Origin: Glandiceps talaboti
Lineage: Eukaryota; Hemichordata; Enteropneusta; Spengelidae
Assembly (NCBI RefSeq): GCF_964340395.1
Contig: NC_135561.1
Span: 7,038,018 to 7,102,017 of the forward strand
Direction of reading: 5' to 3'
Length of the DNA stretch: 64,000 nt
Shown here: one piece after another, positions 41,901-56,257 of the stretch
How the letters are laid out: the number at the start of each line of letters is the position of its first letter
Numbering within the stretch: position 1 is the first letter of the stretch
Position numbers and translations under genes: made by a program
The notes under the pieces: generated by a model
Seen by the model: only the letters and a program-made list of their open reading frames with translations
The model's database searches: none
What the model was told of the DNA's origin: nothing

Positions 41901-44900
41901 TGACGAAGCCTGTCAACCTGAACAAACATTACTCATAAGTACATAGAATTCATGGTCGTAATACATATCAAAGAACTAATAATTACTATGTTTTATTCAT
42001 CTGACGTACATACATGTAGTTAAGTATATTTCTATAAATCTGTCCGAAAACTATTTTGTCCACCCCAATTCGATCCTAATGTGACATGCTTCTTTAATTG
42101 ATCTCTTCTCTGTTAACCTCTGTTATGATTAAATCATTCACATAACAACCTCTGTCCTACCAGGTCCCCATTTATACAGCTGTGTTGTCATGCGCATAAT
42201 GGTGATTTAAATCTTAGCCAAGGACTTCAGCCATTCAAAGGCAAATGACGATAGTAAGCCTCGAACTGAAAAGTTACGGATTGAAAGCTGGTCATTCTAA
42301 CCATCAGACCATCATGACTAATACATTACTCAAACCCCAATATATTCATTTACTTACAGATCAGTGTAAACAGATGGGACCTCTTATTGATACAGAACTA
42401 GAAAAGATAGATAGAAAACATGCAGAACTCACTGCAATGAATGAAAAACTTCGTCAAGCTTTAGAAATGTACCATCAATTAATGAAAGATGCCCCATATT
42501 ATGCATATTCATACAAACAAGTTCAGCAACAGCAACAACAACAGTATCCACAGCAACCAATGCCTCAAGGTGTCCCCATGCAACAGGTAAGTTACGCCCT
42601 TATTTGGTAATATCATGGAAGTATACTTCCATGGTAATGCTGTATCCCCATTCAACAGGTAACTTATGCCCTTATTTGGTAGTACTGTATCCATAGCAAC
42701 CAATGCCTTAAGGTGGCCCCATGCAAAAGGTAAGTTATGCCCTTATTTGGTCGTACTGTATCCATAGCAACCAATGCCTTAAGGTGGCCCCATGCAAAAG
42801 GTAAGTTATGCCCTTATTTGGTCGTACTGTATCCATAGCAACCAATGCCTTAAGGTGTCTGTTAAAGTTTTGACAATAAATAGAATCATGCAGTTTCTAG
42901 ACAATTATACAATAATTTCTAAAACAGAGATGCTGACAGATTGAGATTTTTAACTATTGTTTTATTCCCTGGACTTAATTTCAGCCATATGGTCCACCAG
43001 GTCAATATATGACTCAGGGACCCCCACCACAAGGTCAACAAATGCCACCTCCAGGTCAAGCACCTCCTATGAACCAAGGTCAAATGCCACCACAGGGTCA
43101 AGGACCGCCCATGACCCAAGGTCAGCTGCCTCCACAAAGTCAAGTTTCAATGACCCAAGGTCAAATGCCACCTCAAGGTCAGATGCCAATCATGAGCACT
43201 ATGCCTCCAATGTCACAACAGCCGTCACAGATGCAGTACTCTACAAGGTAGTGTTTGCTAGACAATATAGACTATAATGACCTAATAAATGACTGTATTG
43301 ACCTTACAGTATAGACTATGTACCTAACAATATAGAGTATAATGACCAGATAAATGACTGTATTGACCTTACAGTATAGACTATGTACCTAACAATATAG
43401 AGTATAATGAACTGATAAATGACTGTATTGACCTTACAGTATAGACTATGTACTTAACAATATAGAGTATAATGACCTAATAAATGACTGTATTGACTTT
43501 ACAGTATAGACTATGTACCTAACAATATAGAGTATAATGACCTGATAAATGACTGTATTGACCTTACAGTATAGACTATGTACCTAACAATATAGAGTAT
43601 AATGACCAGATAAATGACTGTATTGACCTTACAGTATAGACTATGTACTTAACAATATAGAGTATAATGACCTAATAAATGACTGTATTGACCTTACAGT
43701 ATAGACTATGTACCTAACAATATAGAGTATAATGACCAGATAAATGACTGTATTGACCTTACAGTATAGACTATGTACCTAACAATATAGAGTATAATGA
43801 CCAGATAAATGACTGTATTGACCTTACAGTATAGACTATGTACCTAACAATATAGAGTATAATGACCAGATAAATGACTGTATTGACTTTACAGTATAGA
43901 CTATGTACCTAACAATACAGAGTGTATAATGACCTGATAAATGACTGTATTGACCTTACAGTATAGACTATGTACCTAACAATATAGAGTATAATGACCT
44001 AATAAATGACTGTATTGACTTTACAGTATAGACTATGTACCTAACAATATAGAGTATAATGACCAGATAAATGACTGTATTGACCTTACAGTATAGACTA
44101 TGTACCTAACAATATAGAGTATAATGACCAGATAAATGACTGTATTGACCTTACAGTATAGACTATGTACCTAACAATATAGAGTATAATGACCAGATAA
44201 ATGACTGTATTGACCTTACAGTATAGACTATGTACCTAACAATATAGAGTATAATGAACTGATAAATGACTGTATTGACTTTACAGTATAGACTATGTAC
44301 CTAACAATATAGAGTATAATGACCTAATAAATGACTGTATTGACTTTACAGTATAGACTATGTACCTAACAATATAGAGTATAATGACCTGATAAATGAC
44401 TGTATTGACTTTACAGTATAGACTATGTACCTAACAATATAGAGTATAATGACCTGATAAATGACTGTATTGACTTTTCAGTATAGACCATGTACATAAC
44501 AATATAGAGTATAATGACCTAATAAATGACTGTATTGACCTTACAGTATAGACTATGTACCTAACAATACAGAGTGTATAATGACCTGATAAATGACTGT
44601 ATTGACCTTATAGTATAGACTATGTACCTAACAATATAGAGTATAATGACCTGATAAATGACTGTATTGACCTTACAGTATAGACTATGTACTTAACAAT
44701 ATAGAGTATAATGACCTAATAAATGACTGTATTGACTTTACAGTATAGACTATGTACCTAACAATATAGAGTATAATGACCTGATAAATGACTGTATTGA
44801 CCTTACAGTATAGACTATGTACCTAACAATATAGAGTATAATGACCAGATAAATGACTGTATTGACCTTATAGTATAGACTATGTACCTAACAATATAGA

Positions 44901-45833
44901 GTATAATGACCTGATAAATGACTGTATTGACCTTACAGTATAGACTATGTACCTAACAATATAGAGTATAATGACCTAATAAATGACTGTATTGACCTTA
45001 CAGTATAGACTATGTACCTAACAATATAGAGTATAATGACCTGATAAATGACTGTATTGACCTTACAGTATAGACTATGTACCTAACAATATAGAGTATA
45101 ATGACCTGATAAATGACTGTATTGACTTTACAGTATAGACCATGTACCTAACTACATACCGTGTAATGACCTCATTATATTATATTCACAATAACCTGAC
45201 AATACAGAGTATATTGACTTAACAATACAGAGTATATTGACCTGACAATACAAAGTATATTGACCTGACAATAGATTATAATAATCTTACATTTGGAACT
45301 GACAATATGGAGAATAATGATCTGACAATATAGAGTATATTGACCTTACCTGAACAGAGCATATTGACTTGATGATATTCAATATGTTTACATACATGAC
45401 AAATTATTGACTCTTGATGACCACAATAATGCTTCATCATATAGAGAGAGTGTGTGTGTATCTTTAATCAAATCCTATTGTATCTAATAACATAACGTAC
45501 ACTAGGGCATCTTTTTGTGATGAGTGTCTACTCTTGCAGTAATGTTTAGGAAGATGTAACTAGTATATCAGCAGAATAGAGTGACATTATTGTATTGTTA
45601 CCATGTTAACGTTTGTCTTGTCTTGTGTTTGTTACAGTGGAACACCACCAACTATCCAGTCAACAGGCTATGGTCAATCACTACCACCCATGAATCAAAG
45701 TAACATGCAGGTCCCGCAGCAGCAACCACCACCAGTGTCAAACTACAGCAACAGTGGTCCTAGCAGCATGCCTCCACCCATGTCACAACCTATGTATACA
45801 CAGCCCCCTCCACCACAGCAACAACTATTGTAG
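32935..45833 (+). CDS. STAM: STAM, signal-transducing adaptor molecule (ESCRT-0)
   Basis: Thirteen exons: 32935-32977, 34807-34891, 35741-35816, 36323-36418, 37009-37088, 38262-38325, 39212-39281, 40233-40422, 41071-41165, 41512-41688, 42360-42586, 42985-43247 and 45638-45833. Total 1662 nt (553 aa; human STAM 540). Domains: VHS (~15-145: [35 protein letters not shown]), UIM (~165-180: [16 protein letters not shown]), SH3 (~205-260: [32 protein letters not shown]), GAT-like coiled coil (~300-385: [19 protein letters not shown]), then a Pro/Gln/Met-rich tail ending QQQLL. STAM pairs with HRS on endosomes to sort ubiquitinated receptors, and its SH3 recruits deubiquitinases. The UIM is split by intron 7, and introns 7, 11 and 12 hold large tandem arrays. 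Confidence 0.97.
32978..34806. other. STAM intron 1; nothing recognised
   Basis: AT-rich intronic DNA with a poly-G run near 34244. I see no exon or repeat family I can name. Confidence 0.55.
35394..35640. mobile_element. MITE-like repeat, family delta copy 1
   Basis: It begins GTTATTCCCCAATA..., passes TTCAGCCAAGGAAAATACAA and GTGACCTAAGGGG, then folds back as ...AGGTCACGATTATTTTCCAG and TGTTGGAGAATAAC. A non-palindromic flank (CCAGTAATATCAAAGAAAAG...TTTTGACTCATATTT) is shared with the inverted copy at 40545-40780. It lies in STAM intron 2, about 100 bp from exon 3. Confidence 0.72.
35960..36075 (-). mobile_element. Probable LINE 3' end fragment, minus strand
   Basis: Read on the minus strand it runs GGTAACGGGGCCAAGGTGGA... 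to TTAAATAAATGTTACTACTA, that is, an AATAAA-like stretch followed by a (CTA)n tail. The LINE fragment at 31409-31900 ends the same way. There is no coding part. It lies in STAM intron 3. Confidence 0.4.
37089..38261. other. STAM intron 5; retroposon-like scrap and one inverted repeat
   Basis: Around 37724-37745 the sequence TACTTTATTGATCCTGATAA resembles retroposon tails common in invertebrates (weak). A 25-bp inverted repeat lies at 38078-38169. Nothing else is recognised. Confidence 0.45.
38078..38169. repeat. 25-bp inverted repeat
   Basis: AAGTTCATGAATTTAACTTC-GTATTG near 38078-38103 is matched by CAATACGAAGTTAAATTCAT-GAACTT near 38144-38169, with a loop of about 40 bp. The arms are essentially perfect. 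Confidence 0.85.
39282..39895 (+). repeat. Minisatellite carrying copies of the STAM exon 7 donor
   Basis: The unit (54-63 bp) reads GACTTAGCAAAG-GTAATATTGTATGATGTAAC-CCTCATAGAACTAATAATATAGAAT. The first twelve bases are the last coding bases of STAM exon 7 (…GACTTAGCAAAAG at 39269-39281), followed by its own 5' splice site. About ten further copies follow, with GTAATAT at 39339, 39396, 39450, 39507, 39561, 39615, 39670, 39730, 39790 and 39850. The last units carry GCTAAAG in place of GCAAAG. Confidence 0.93.
40545..40780. mobile_element. MITE-like repeat, family delta copy 2 (inverted)
   Basis: Reverse complement of the repeat at 35394-35640. It shares GTTATTCCCCAATA, GTTCAGCCAAGGAAAATA, AGTGACCTAAGGGG, the central fold-back (TCACTATGAGT/ACTCATAGTGA) and the flank through CAGTAATATCAAAGAAAAGT. 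It lies in STAM intron 8. Confidence 0.75.
42587..42860 (+). repeat. Tandem copies of the STAM exon 11 end and donor
   Basis: Exon 11 ends CAACCAATGCCT...CCCCATGCAACAG|GTAAGTTACGCCCTTATTTG at 42586/42587. The intron then repeats this junction with a period of about 71 bp. Copies of the donor stand at 42659 (CAG|GTAACT), 42730 (AAAAG|GTAAGT) and 42801 (AAAAG|GTAAGT), each preceded by exon-like sequence and followed by TATGCCCTTATTTGGT. A last partial copy ends near 42858. Confidence 0.93.
43258..45175. repeat. About 31-copy minisatellite, unit about 61-62 bp, in STAM intron 12
   Basis: The unit reads ACAATATAGAGTATAATGAC-CTGATAAATGACTGTATTGA-CCTTACAGTATAGACTATGT-ACCTA. Copies are highly similar, with a few recurring variants (CAGATAAA, CTAATAAA, GACTTTACAG). 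Each unit contains TT-(A)-CAG preceded by a pyrimidine-poor stretch, a weak acceptor-like site. The array fills most of the 2.4-kb last intron. Degenerate AATACAGAGTATATTGACCT units continue to about 45360. Confidence 0.95.
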
Positions 45834-45978
45834 TGTATCAAAAAACAACATCACACAACTAGTATCAACTCTGTATACTGCCAGCTAATGCCAAGGAGAT
45901 ATCAGTTTCATTTTTGGCAGGATTATGTCATTGCTAACTTTTACTGGTTTCATTTCATTCCCATTCTTCTCGGTAAAT

Positions 45979-45994
45979 AGCGCCCTCTAGTGGT
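45979..45994 (-). promoter_or_regulatory. CTCF-like motif
   Basis: AGCGCCCTCTAGTGGT is the reverse complement of ACCACTAGAGGGCGCT, which fits the conserved CTCF core CCACNAGRGGGCGC. Weaker relatives are at 24590, 34908 and 343. Motif match by eye only. Confidence 0.4.
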
Positions 45995-46554
45995 AAAATG
46001 TAATAGTTTAATATAAAACTCATACATTGCTTACATCACACTTTTTTGAAAGTTTAAATTTTGAAACAAAACATTGTTTGCGTAAATTTTAGATTTTTCC
46101 TGATGGTGATGGCTGAAAATTATGGCATCATTTGACAGGCAATCCGGGAATATTACAAAATTTAGAATTATTGTGATATCTGGTATACTATTAAGAATTA
46201 TAAGAAAGAAGAATAACAGTGTCACAGTGTAATGAAACATTATGTGCATTTGGCATTTCCTCTCTGTGGGTATGTGTTCAACAATCCGGTGTAATTTCAA
46301 TTTCTATCACTTGAGGGCGTTGTTTATCGAACCATTCACAGCATATCATACACATAAACATTCTGCTTGTTCACAACACGTAAAAGAATAGTTTGATCAA
46401 TTAAATTGCAGAGCAGGAGTATTTGTTCAATAGTAAGCATTGGTTATCAGTATCTTGGAGTTTTTCTAGAAGTTATCAATTTGGGAAAAAAAAGTGAAAT
46501 GATCAATACTAACCCATATTTGGGAGTCTGAAGTCAAAGAGGCTTACCCATGTG

Positions 46555-46800
46555 GGCAGTAGGAAATCACCCTTATACTTAGTGTTTGAATTCAACAAAA
46601 TATGCCCATATATGGACAGTGTGAAATCACCCATATTTTTAGTGTTTGAATTGAACAAAATATGCCCATATATGGACAGTGTGAAATCACCCATATTTTT
46701 AGTGTTTGGATTCAACAAAATATGCCCATATATGGACAGTGTGAAATCACCCATATTTTTAGTGTTTGAATTCAACAAAATATGCCCATATATGGGCTGT
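46555..46800. repeat. Four-copy 60-bp minisatellite
   Basis: The unit AATATGCCCATATATGGACA-GTGTGAAATCACCCATATTT-TTAGTGTTTGAATTCAACAA is nearly exact in the central copies. The 60-bp period leaves open frames of about 90 codons on both strands that I judge not to be genes. Confidence 0.93.
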
Positions 46801-48559
46801 TTGAAATCAACAAGATATACATATTAGGGCTGTCCATATATGGGCAGTGAAAAATGAACAAGATGCCTATATTTGGACTACCTTTCGGGGCTGTCAAAAG
46901 CCAACAAAACATGACCAGATTTTGACATAAATTAGCCACATGCTTGTAGATATGAGCAGTATGAACTCAACAAAACAACACTCATTGCAAGTAGCGCAAC
47001 TAAAATGAAATGAGATGCAGCTATTGTAAGCATTATCATCAAACAGTATAATTTCCCATCAAAGTTTTGTAAATAATTAACATTTCCTGAGAATTTTATC
47101 ATTTGTAATGCCAACACTTGTTGCAATGTTTTGGAATGTGTAATACTAGTATGTTCCTTTGCCAAACTCGGCACATTTTGTATGCAAATATATGTTTGTA
47201 TAAGATGTGAGATAATGTATGAATGGATTGTTTATAGTCCAAATAGTGTGTACATTTAGTGTCCTAAAAGTCTTTTCCCAGTATATATCTTTTTTTCCTC
47301 TCTGATACTGAGGTTCCAAAACAGTCTAGTTAAAATATGTCAGTGAATTGAGGTGATTTTATGCTGTAATTTGGTATAATAGGTATACTGAAATATTCCC
47401 ATGAGCAATTTTCTGTAAGCCTTTGGTAAAAAGATAAAACTAAAATGATATGAAAAACTGCAAGGGAAACCCCTCCCTTCGCCTCGCTCCCCCATAGACA
47501 AAACTGACAGAGTACTATGATTTATTGTAACGACAACTCTATGGTATGTCTTTGCATTTGCTTATAACTGCATTTGTATAATCATAAACATTCTTCTCCA
47601 ATGTCTATGGTATAATGTAAATATTATATTATCATTATAAGCTTCCAGCTATACTCAACACACAAGAAACAAGAATGACATGTGTGGTAGCAGTTGATGT
47701 TACAGCCCATAAAAATTAAAGATATGATGTGAAGCATATTACAAGGTTTACTCTGATTGGTTAGAAAAATTTGGCAAAAATACTTGTCCAATCAATGGAG
47801 ACCTTATAAATTGTTCCACAGTGCCCAAAACTTAAAACAGAGAAATGATATAAGAAATCACCCAATTTTAGACAATATTTCATGTTGATATATTTTCTAA
47901 TTTAGTTTCAATGGGAGACAGTCTAGGAAAAAAATATGATGGTAGCAGCCATATTTTAACAAACATGAATGAATTTCTTACCACATGAAATGAAAAAACC
48001 TCAATGGGGAAAACTTTGATAGTGTGTCTTGTAATAGTATTAGGATCAGTGTGTAAAGTGTTTGATGTGAGACGTTGAATGACCAATTAAATTAAATTAA
48101 ATTAATTAAAACCCTCTTCAGATTAAGCCCACTTAAAAGACAGTGGCCATGGCAGGATTAGGGTTTTAAATGAACAAAAACTATAATCTGAAGATTTTCT
48201 TTATGATTTCTGAAAAGTAAGACATGTCTTAAAGTTTAGAGGGAAGTATTTTTCTTGTAAATTACTAAATTTATAATTGATTGTTAATTTTCACAAATTC
48301 AATATTGATTTGTGTGCAATGATGAGATGAGTGATGGTATGACAAGATAGGAAGGTCATCTTCACAGCAGCATCTTATTGTTTATTTGATTTGATATGAA
48401 GAGTTTGATTTCAGGAGATGAGAGATATACACCACAGTCTTATATATGAAAGACTGACAGGAAAATTTAGATTTAGGATATAATGTATTGTGATAGAACT
48501 ATCCAAGGTATGATGCTGTGTATATTATACATCCCAAATCACCTCATCATATTGTTAAG

Positions 48560-49065
48560 TAGACAGTTATTCAATGGCAGCACTGCACGTTTCACTCATC
48601 CATTGAGTGTGTGGCGTGTCACATGTCATGTTTCACTAATCCATTGATCGTATGAAGTGGCACTCTGCATGTTTCACTAACCCATTGAATGTGTGGAGTG
48701 CCACATGCTGCATTTCACTAACCCATTGGTTGCATGAAAATACCACACTGCATGTTTCACTAACCCATTGATCATATGAAATGCCACACTGGATGCTTCA
48801 CTAATCCATTGAGTGCGTGGAGTGCTACATACCACGTTTTCACTTATCCATTGACATGTTTCACTAACCCATTGATCGTATGACATGTTACACTGTGTGT
48901 TTCCCTATTGATTGAGTGTGTGGAGTGCCACACTGTGTCTCTCTAACCCATTGATCGTATGAAATGCCACACTCGACAAGTTCACTAATCCATTGATCGC
49001 TTGAAGTACCATACTCCACATGTTTCACTAATTCATTGATTATATGGCGTGCCACACTCAAATGT
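48560..49065. repeat. Degenerate tandem array, unit about 40 bp, roughly 12 copies
   Basis: The core GTTTCACTAACCCATTGATC followed by GTATGAAATGCCACACTGCAT recurs throughout, with many substitutions and small length changes. This is an older array than those in the STAM introns. Confidence 0.85.
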
Positions 49066-49446
49066 GGAGTGCTGCCAATGACTCTATTTTACAATTACAA
49101 GTTGAACACTTAAATGTACATGTACATGTATTTCCAATTCTGTTCAACACACACACAATGTCCTTTCATCCGCTTCCTGGGCATTTAAAAAGTTCTTTGT
49201 GGTTATATGAATATTCAGAAAGACAAAGACGGGAACATTTTTATCCCATCTGTATATTTATTGGTACCTTAAAAACATTGTTTTCACATATGGTATTTAG
49301 TTAACAGAGGCAGATACTCCAAGAACTCCATAATTCATATTGAGACACATACAAGATACAAATAATATACCCTACATATCACTAGCCTGAGAGGTTTGCC
49401 ATTGTGTTCTTGTATACTTCTTTGTTCAGTTATTACAACTGTTAAC

Positions 49447-49760
49447 AGGAACAACTACAGAAACACCAATGACAACAGAACAACGACAATGACAACAGGA
49501 ACAATGACAACAGGAACAATGACAACAACAGGAACACTGACATTGACAACTGGAACAATGACAATGACAACACGAACACCAACAATGACAACAGGAACAC
49601 AATGGCAACAACAAGAACACTGACAATGACAACAGGAACAATGACAACAACAGGAACACCAACAATGACAACTGGAACAATGACAACAAGAACAATGACA
49701 ACAGGAACAGCGACAACAGAAACACCAACAATGACAATAAGAACAACAACAAAACTTGCA
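49447..49760. repeat. GACAACAGGAACAAT-type short tandem array
   Basis: Units of 15 and 18 bp built from AATGACAACAGGAACA and variants. It is free of stops in three minus-strand frames and in the plus frame encoding Thr/Met/Gly repeats, purely because of its composition. There is no start or splice context. Confidence 0.9.
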
Positions 49761-50439
49761 GTCAACATCATTACTAGACCAGAATCTAAAAAAAGTGCAC
49801 GTCAAATTTAGTGTACACAAAAATATTTCATAATTTTAACCATTCAAATCAAACTCATATTTACTTCAGTGCCAAACGTGGGCACGAAGTTAAAAATATA
49901 TGTACATCAACACTGATGAGTTATGGTGTTGTTTCCTGCTTCTGAGAGCAGTAAATGTAAGAAACACACAATTGATTGTACTGGAGGGGTTTATTGATTA
50001 GAAATGTTGGCAAGTAATATTTAGTATGATATAGACATGTGTGCTACTCGAATGAATGAGTGCATGTAAATTTAAAAACTTACACATCAATGGATTTGTG
50101 TATATACTATAGCTATTTTGGAATAGATGCATGTAGACTTACAAATGTGTGAGAAAATTAATGTGTGGTCTTTCCAGAAATTGATTTTTCTTTCTGCTTG
50201 CTTGACACGTTTTGTAGGATGTTTTTACAAATTGTGAGAAGTGAAAATATTTATATGGAATTTACATTATGATTTCTTTACATCAATATGTTATCAGCAG
50301 TTTTTACTGTATTTTAGTTTTAAGAAATAAACTAAATTAAACACTTACTGGAAACATACAGTGTGTTGGTGGTATGAGATATGTGAAATAGAAAGAGAGA
50401 GGGAGAAATGTGAGACATTGACGTATACATCAATGCACA

Positions 50440-50674
50440 CGTGCAGACACATACATACATACATACGCACTCACACACACATACATACATACATACATAC
50501 ATACATACATACATACATACATACACACATACATTCATACATACATACACACATACATGCATACATACACGCACACACACACTTACATACACGCACACAT
50601 ACATACATACATACATACATAAAGACAGACATACACACACCTACATACATACCTACATACACACATACATACAT

Positions 50675-50717
<43 letters not shown>
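50440..50717. repeat. (ACAT)n / (AC)n microsatellite
   Basis: About 275 bp of ACATACAT with CACACA interruptions. All open frames in it are artefacts. Confidence 0.97.
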
Positions 50718-51042
50718 GGATGCAAGACAATATTGATTGAAACCTTCAGCCTAAACCAACGTTCCCTGAAAATATTTCACCTGAACCCACAAAGCATTTT
50801 CTACGAAACCTTGGCCAACAACCTTTTTGAAAATATGCCCTGTAACTACCAATATCTTACAAATCTTGCATAACAACCCATCTTCTCTGAAATCTTGACC
50901 ATCACAATCTTTGAAATCTTATCCCACCACTAAAGTCTTTTCCCAAATCCATCTCCTCTAAAATCTTATCCCACAGCTCTCCTCAGCTATCTTACTCTAC
51001 ATCAAACTTTCTCTGAAATCTTGTACCATGGCACACCTTTTC

Positions 51043-51095
51043 TAAGCGCTTTGAACATGGCATGGGAAAGCGCTATAAAAGAACCCAACATTATT
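51043..51095 (+). mobile_element. SINE family 2 tail fragment
   Basis: AAGCGCTTTGAACATGGCAT-GGGAAAGCGCTATAAAAGAAC matches the 3' end of the SINE at 58805-59144 (AAAGCACTTTGAGCATGG...AAAGCACTATATAAGAAC). Confidence 0.65.
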
Positions 51096-52283
51096 CTAAA
51101 AGTAATCTTACATCCAAAATTAACATACCACAGGACACGTTTTCTGTAAAAGGTGTTTTTAATCTTGTAAAGAAATCTGGGCACATCTCTGTATTATAAC
51201 TCAAGAAATAATGTTATGACAAGAAGGGTATACAAAACAGTTCACATAATATAGAAAGAGTAAACCTGCTTACAACACGATTAAAGCAGGGGATTGGGCG
51301 TGGTAGTCATCTGTTTCACATGTCTTGGGGTCCCATGCTACTAAAACTTAGCCAGTAACTAAGGATGCTTTAACAAAAATTTGTTTCTGAGCACAAATCT
51401 ACGAGACTATACGTCATGTAGCTCTGCCTTTACTGGCCTCTCTCTGAGGCGGTTGTTCTATATGTGAGGGTTCCCCACCATGACATACCTTAGAGACAAG
51501 ACGTCTACATGATTACTTCCCCAAGTGAAATGTGGCTGTGACGTTCTGCCAGTAAACTAAATTCCACATGAGTGGTTAGAACTTTGGAGGGGTAAAAGTT
51601 TACATAATGATCATGACATGTGACACAACACATCCTGTTTGTCAACAAACAACAGCATTTAATTTGCACATATATCTGATACCACTGAACTTTTAAATGA
51701 AAAGATAATTATGTCATTGACTGGAGAATATTTGCAAAACAGAGTGCACTGTACACAAAACTTATTTTTATAAACAATGTAACATACTTCATAATGTCAT
51801 CTGCTTAACAAGGACTAATGCCACACAACATAGACAATGTACTTAAAAGATAATGTTAACATAGAAAAATTATAAATTCTTTTACAACACAAATACATTT
51901 GTAGTGCATGTAACTAACATACATATGTTAACCCTACAATTTTAGTAGCATCAGTCAGTAAACAGAATGGAATTCGGAAACTTGATAAAAAATATTCAGT
52001 CTGTACAGTGATGTCATTGAATTGTACACAATTGTTATATCAAGCATGTGGTCGCATATTTTGCTCTCCAACACTGACTGATGACTGAGTGGCAGTTCGG
52101 TAAACATTACATCTCTTAAAAGCAATTTGTGACTTTACATTGAAAACCACAAATATGGACTATATGAGCTGTCTATAGCTACCAGTTACTAACTGAGAAT
52201 ATGGGACATTATAACTAAGTTTATGTATTGGGTTGGAAATTTGGGCAAAAGGATATAATATACATTTCAATAAAGATAAGGCT
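51096..52283. other. Region between STAM and PSMD14 3' ends; nothing recognised
   Basis: AT-rich DNA, presumably containing the PSMD14 3' UTR. I see no convincing minus-strand AATAAA close to the stop. No coding sequence is supported. Confidence 0.45.

Positions 52284-56257
<3,974 letters not shown>

Larger units (their letters stand above)
45834..50331 (+). other. STAM 3' flank / long 3' UTR with three minisatellites; no gene seen
   Basis: No recognisable exon lies between the STAM stop and the next convincing poly(A) signal, AATAAA at 50326-50331. The STAM 3' UTR could end anywhere here. A CTCF-like motif lies at 45979-45994. Tandem arrays at 46555-46795, 48560-49065 and 49447-49760 are listed separately. 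Confidence 0.5.

Noticed and set aside
46509-46827. Repeat peptides on both strands as a possible secreted repeat protein
   Set aside because: 60-bp array with no signal peptide, splice sites or start context. Both strands are equally open.
49426-49820. Three overlapping Cys/Val/Leu-rich minus-strand frames of 108-121 codons
   Set aside because: All come from one short tandem array. Three simultaneous open frames are a composition effect.
50440-50717. CRISPR-like or other functional array
   Set aside because: Eukaryotic microsatellite with no spacers.
50361-50873. 170-codon plus-strand open frame of His/Thr/Tyr repeats
   Set aside because: It is the (ACAT)n microsatellite read in frame, with no domain, splice context or conservation cue.
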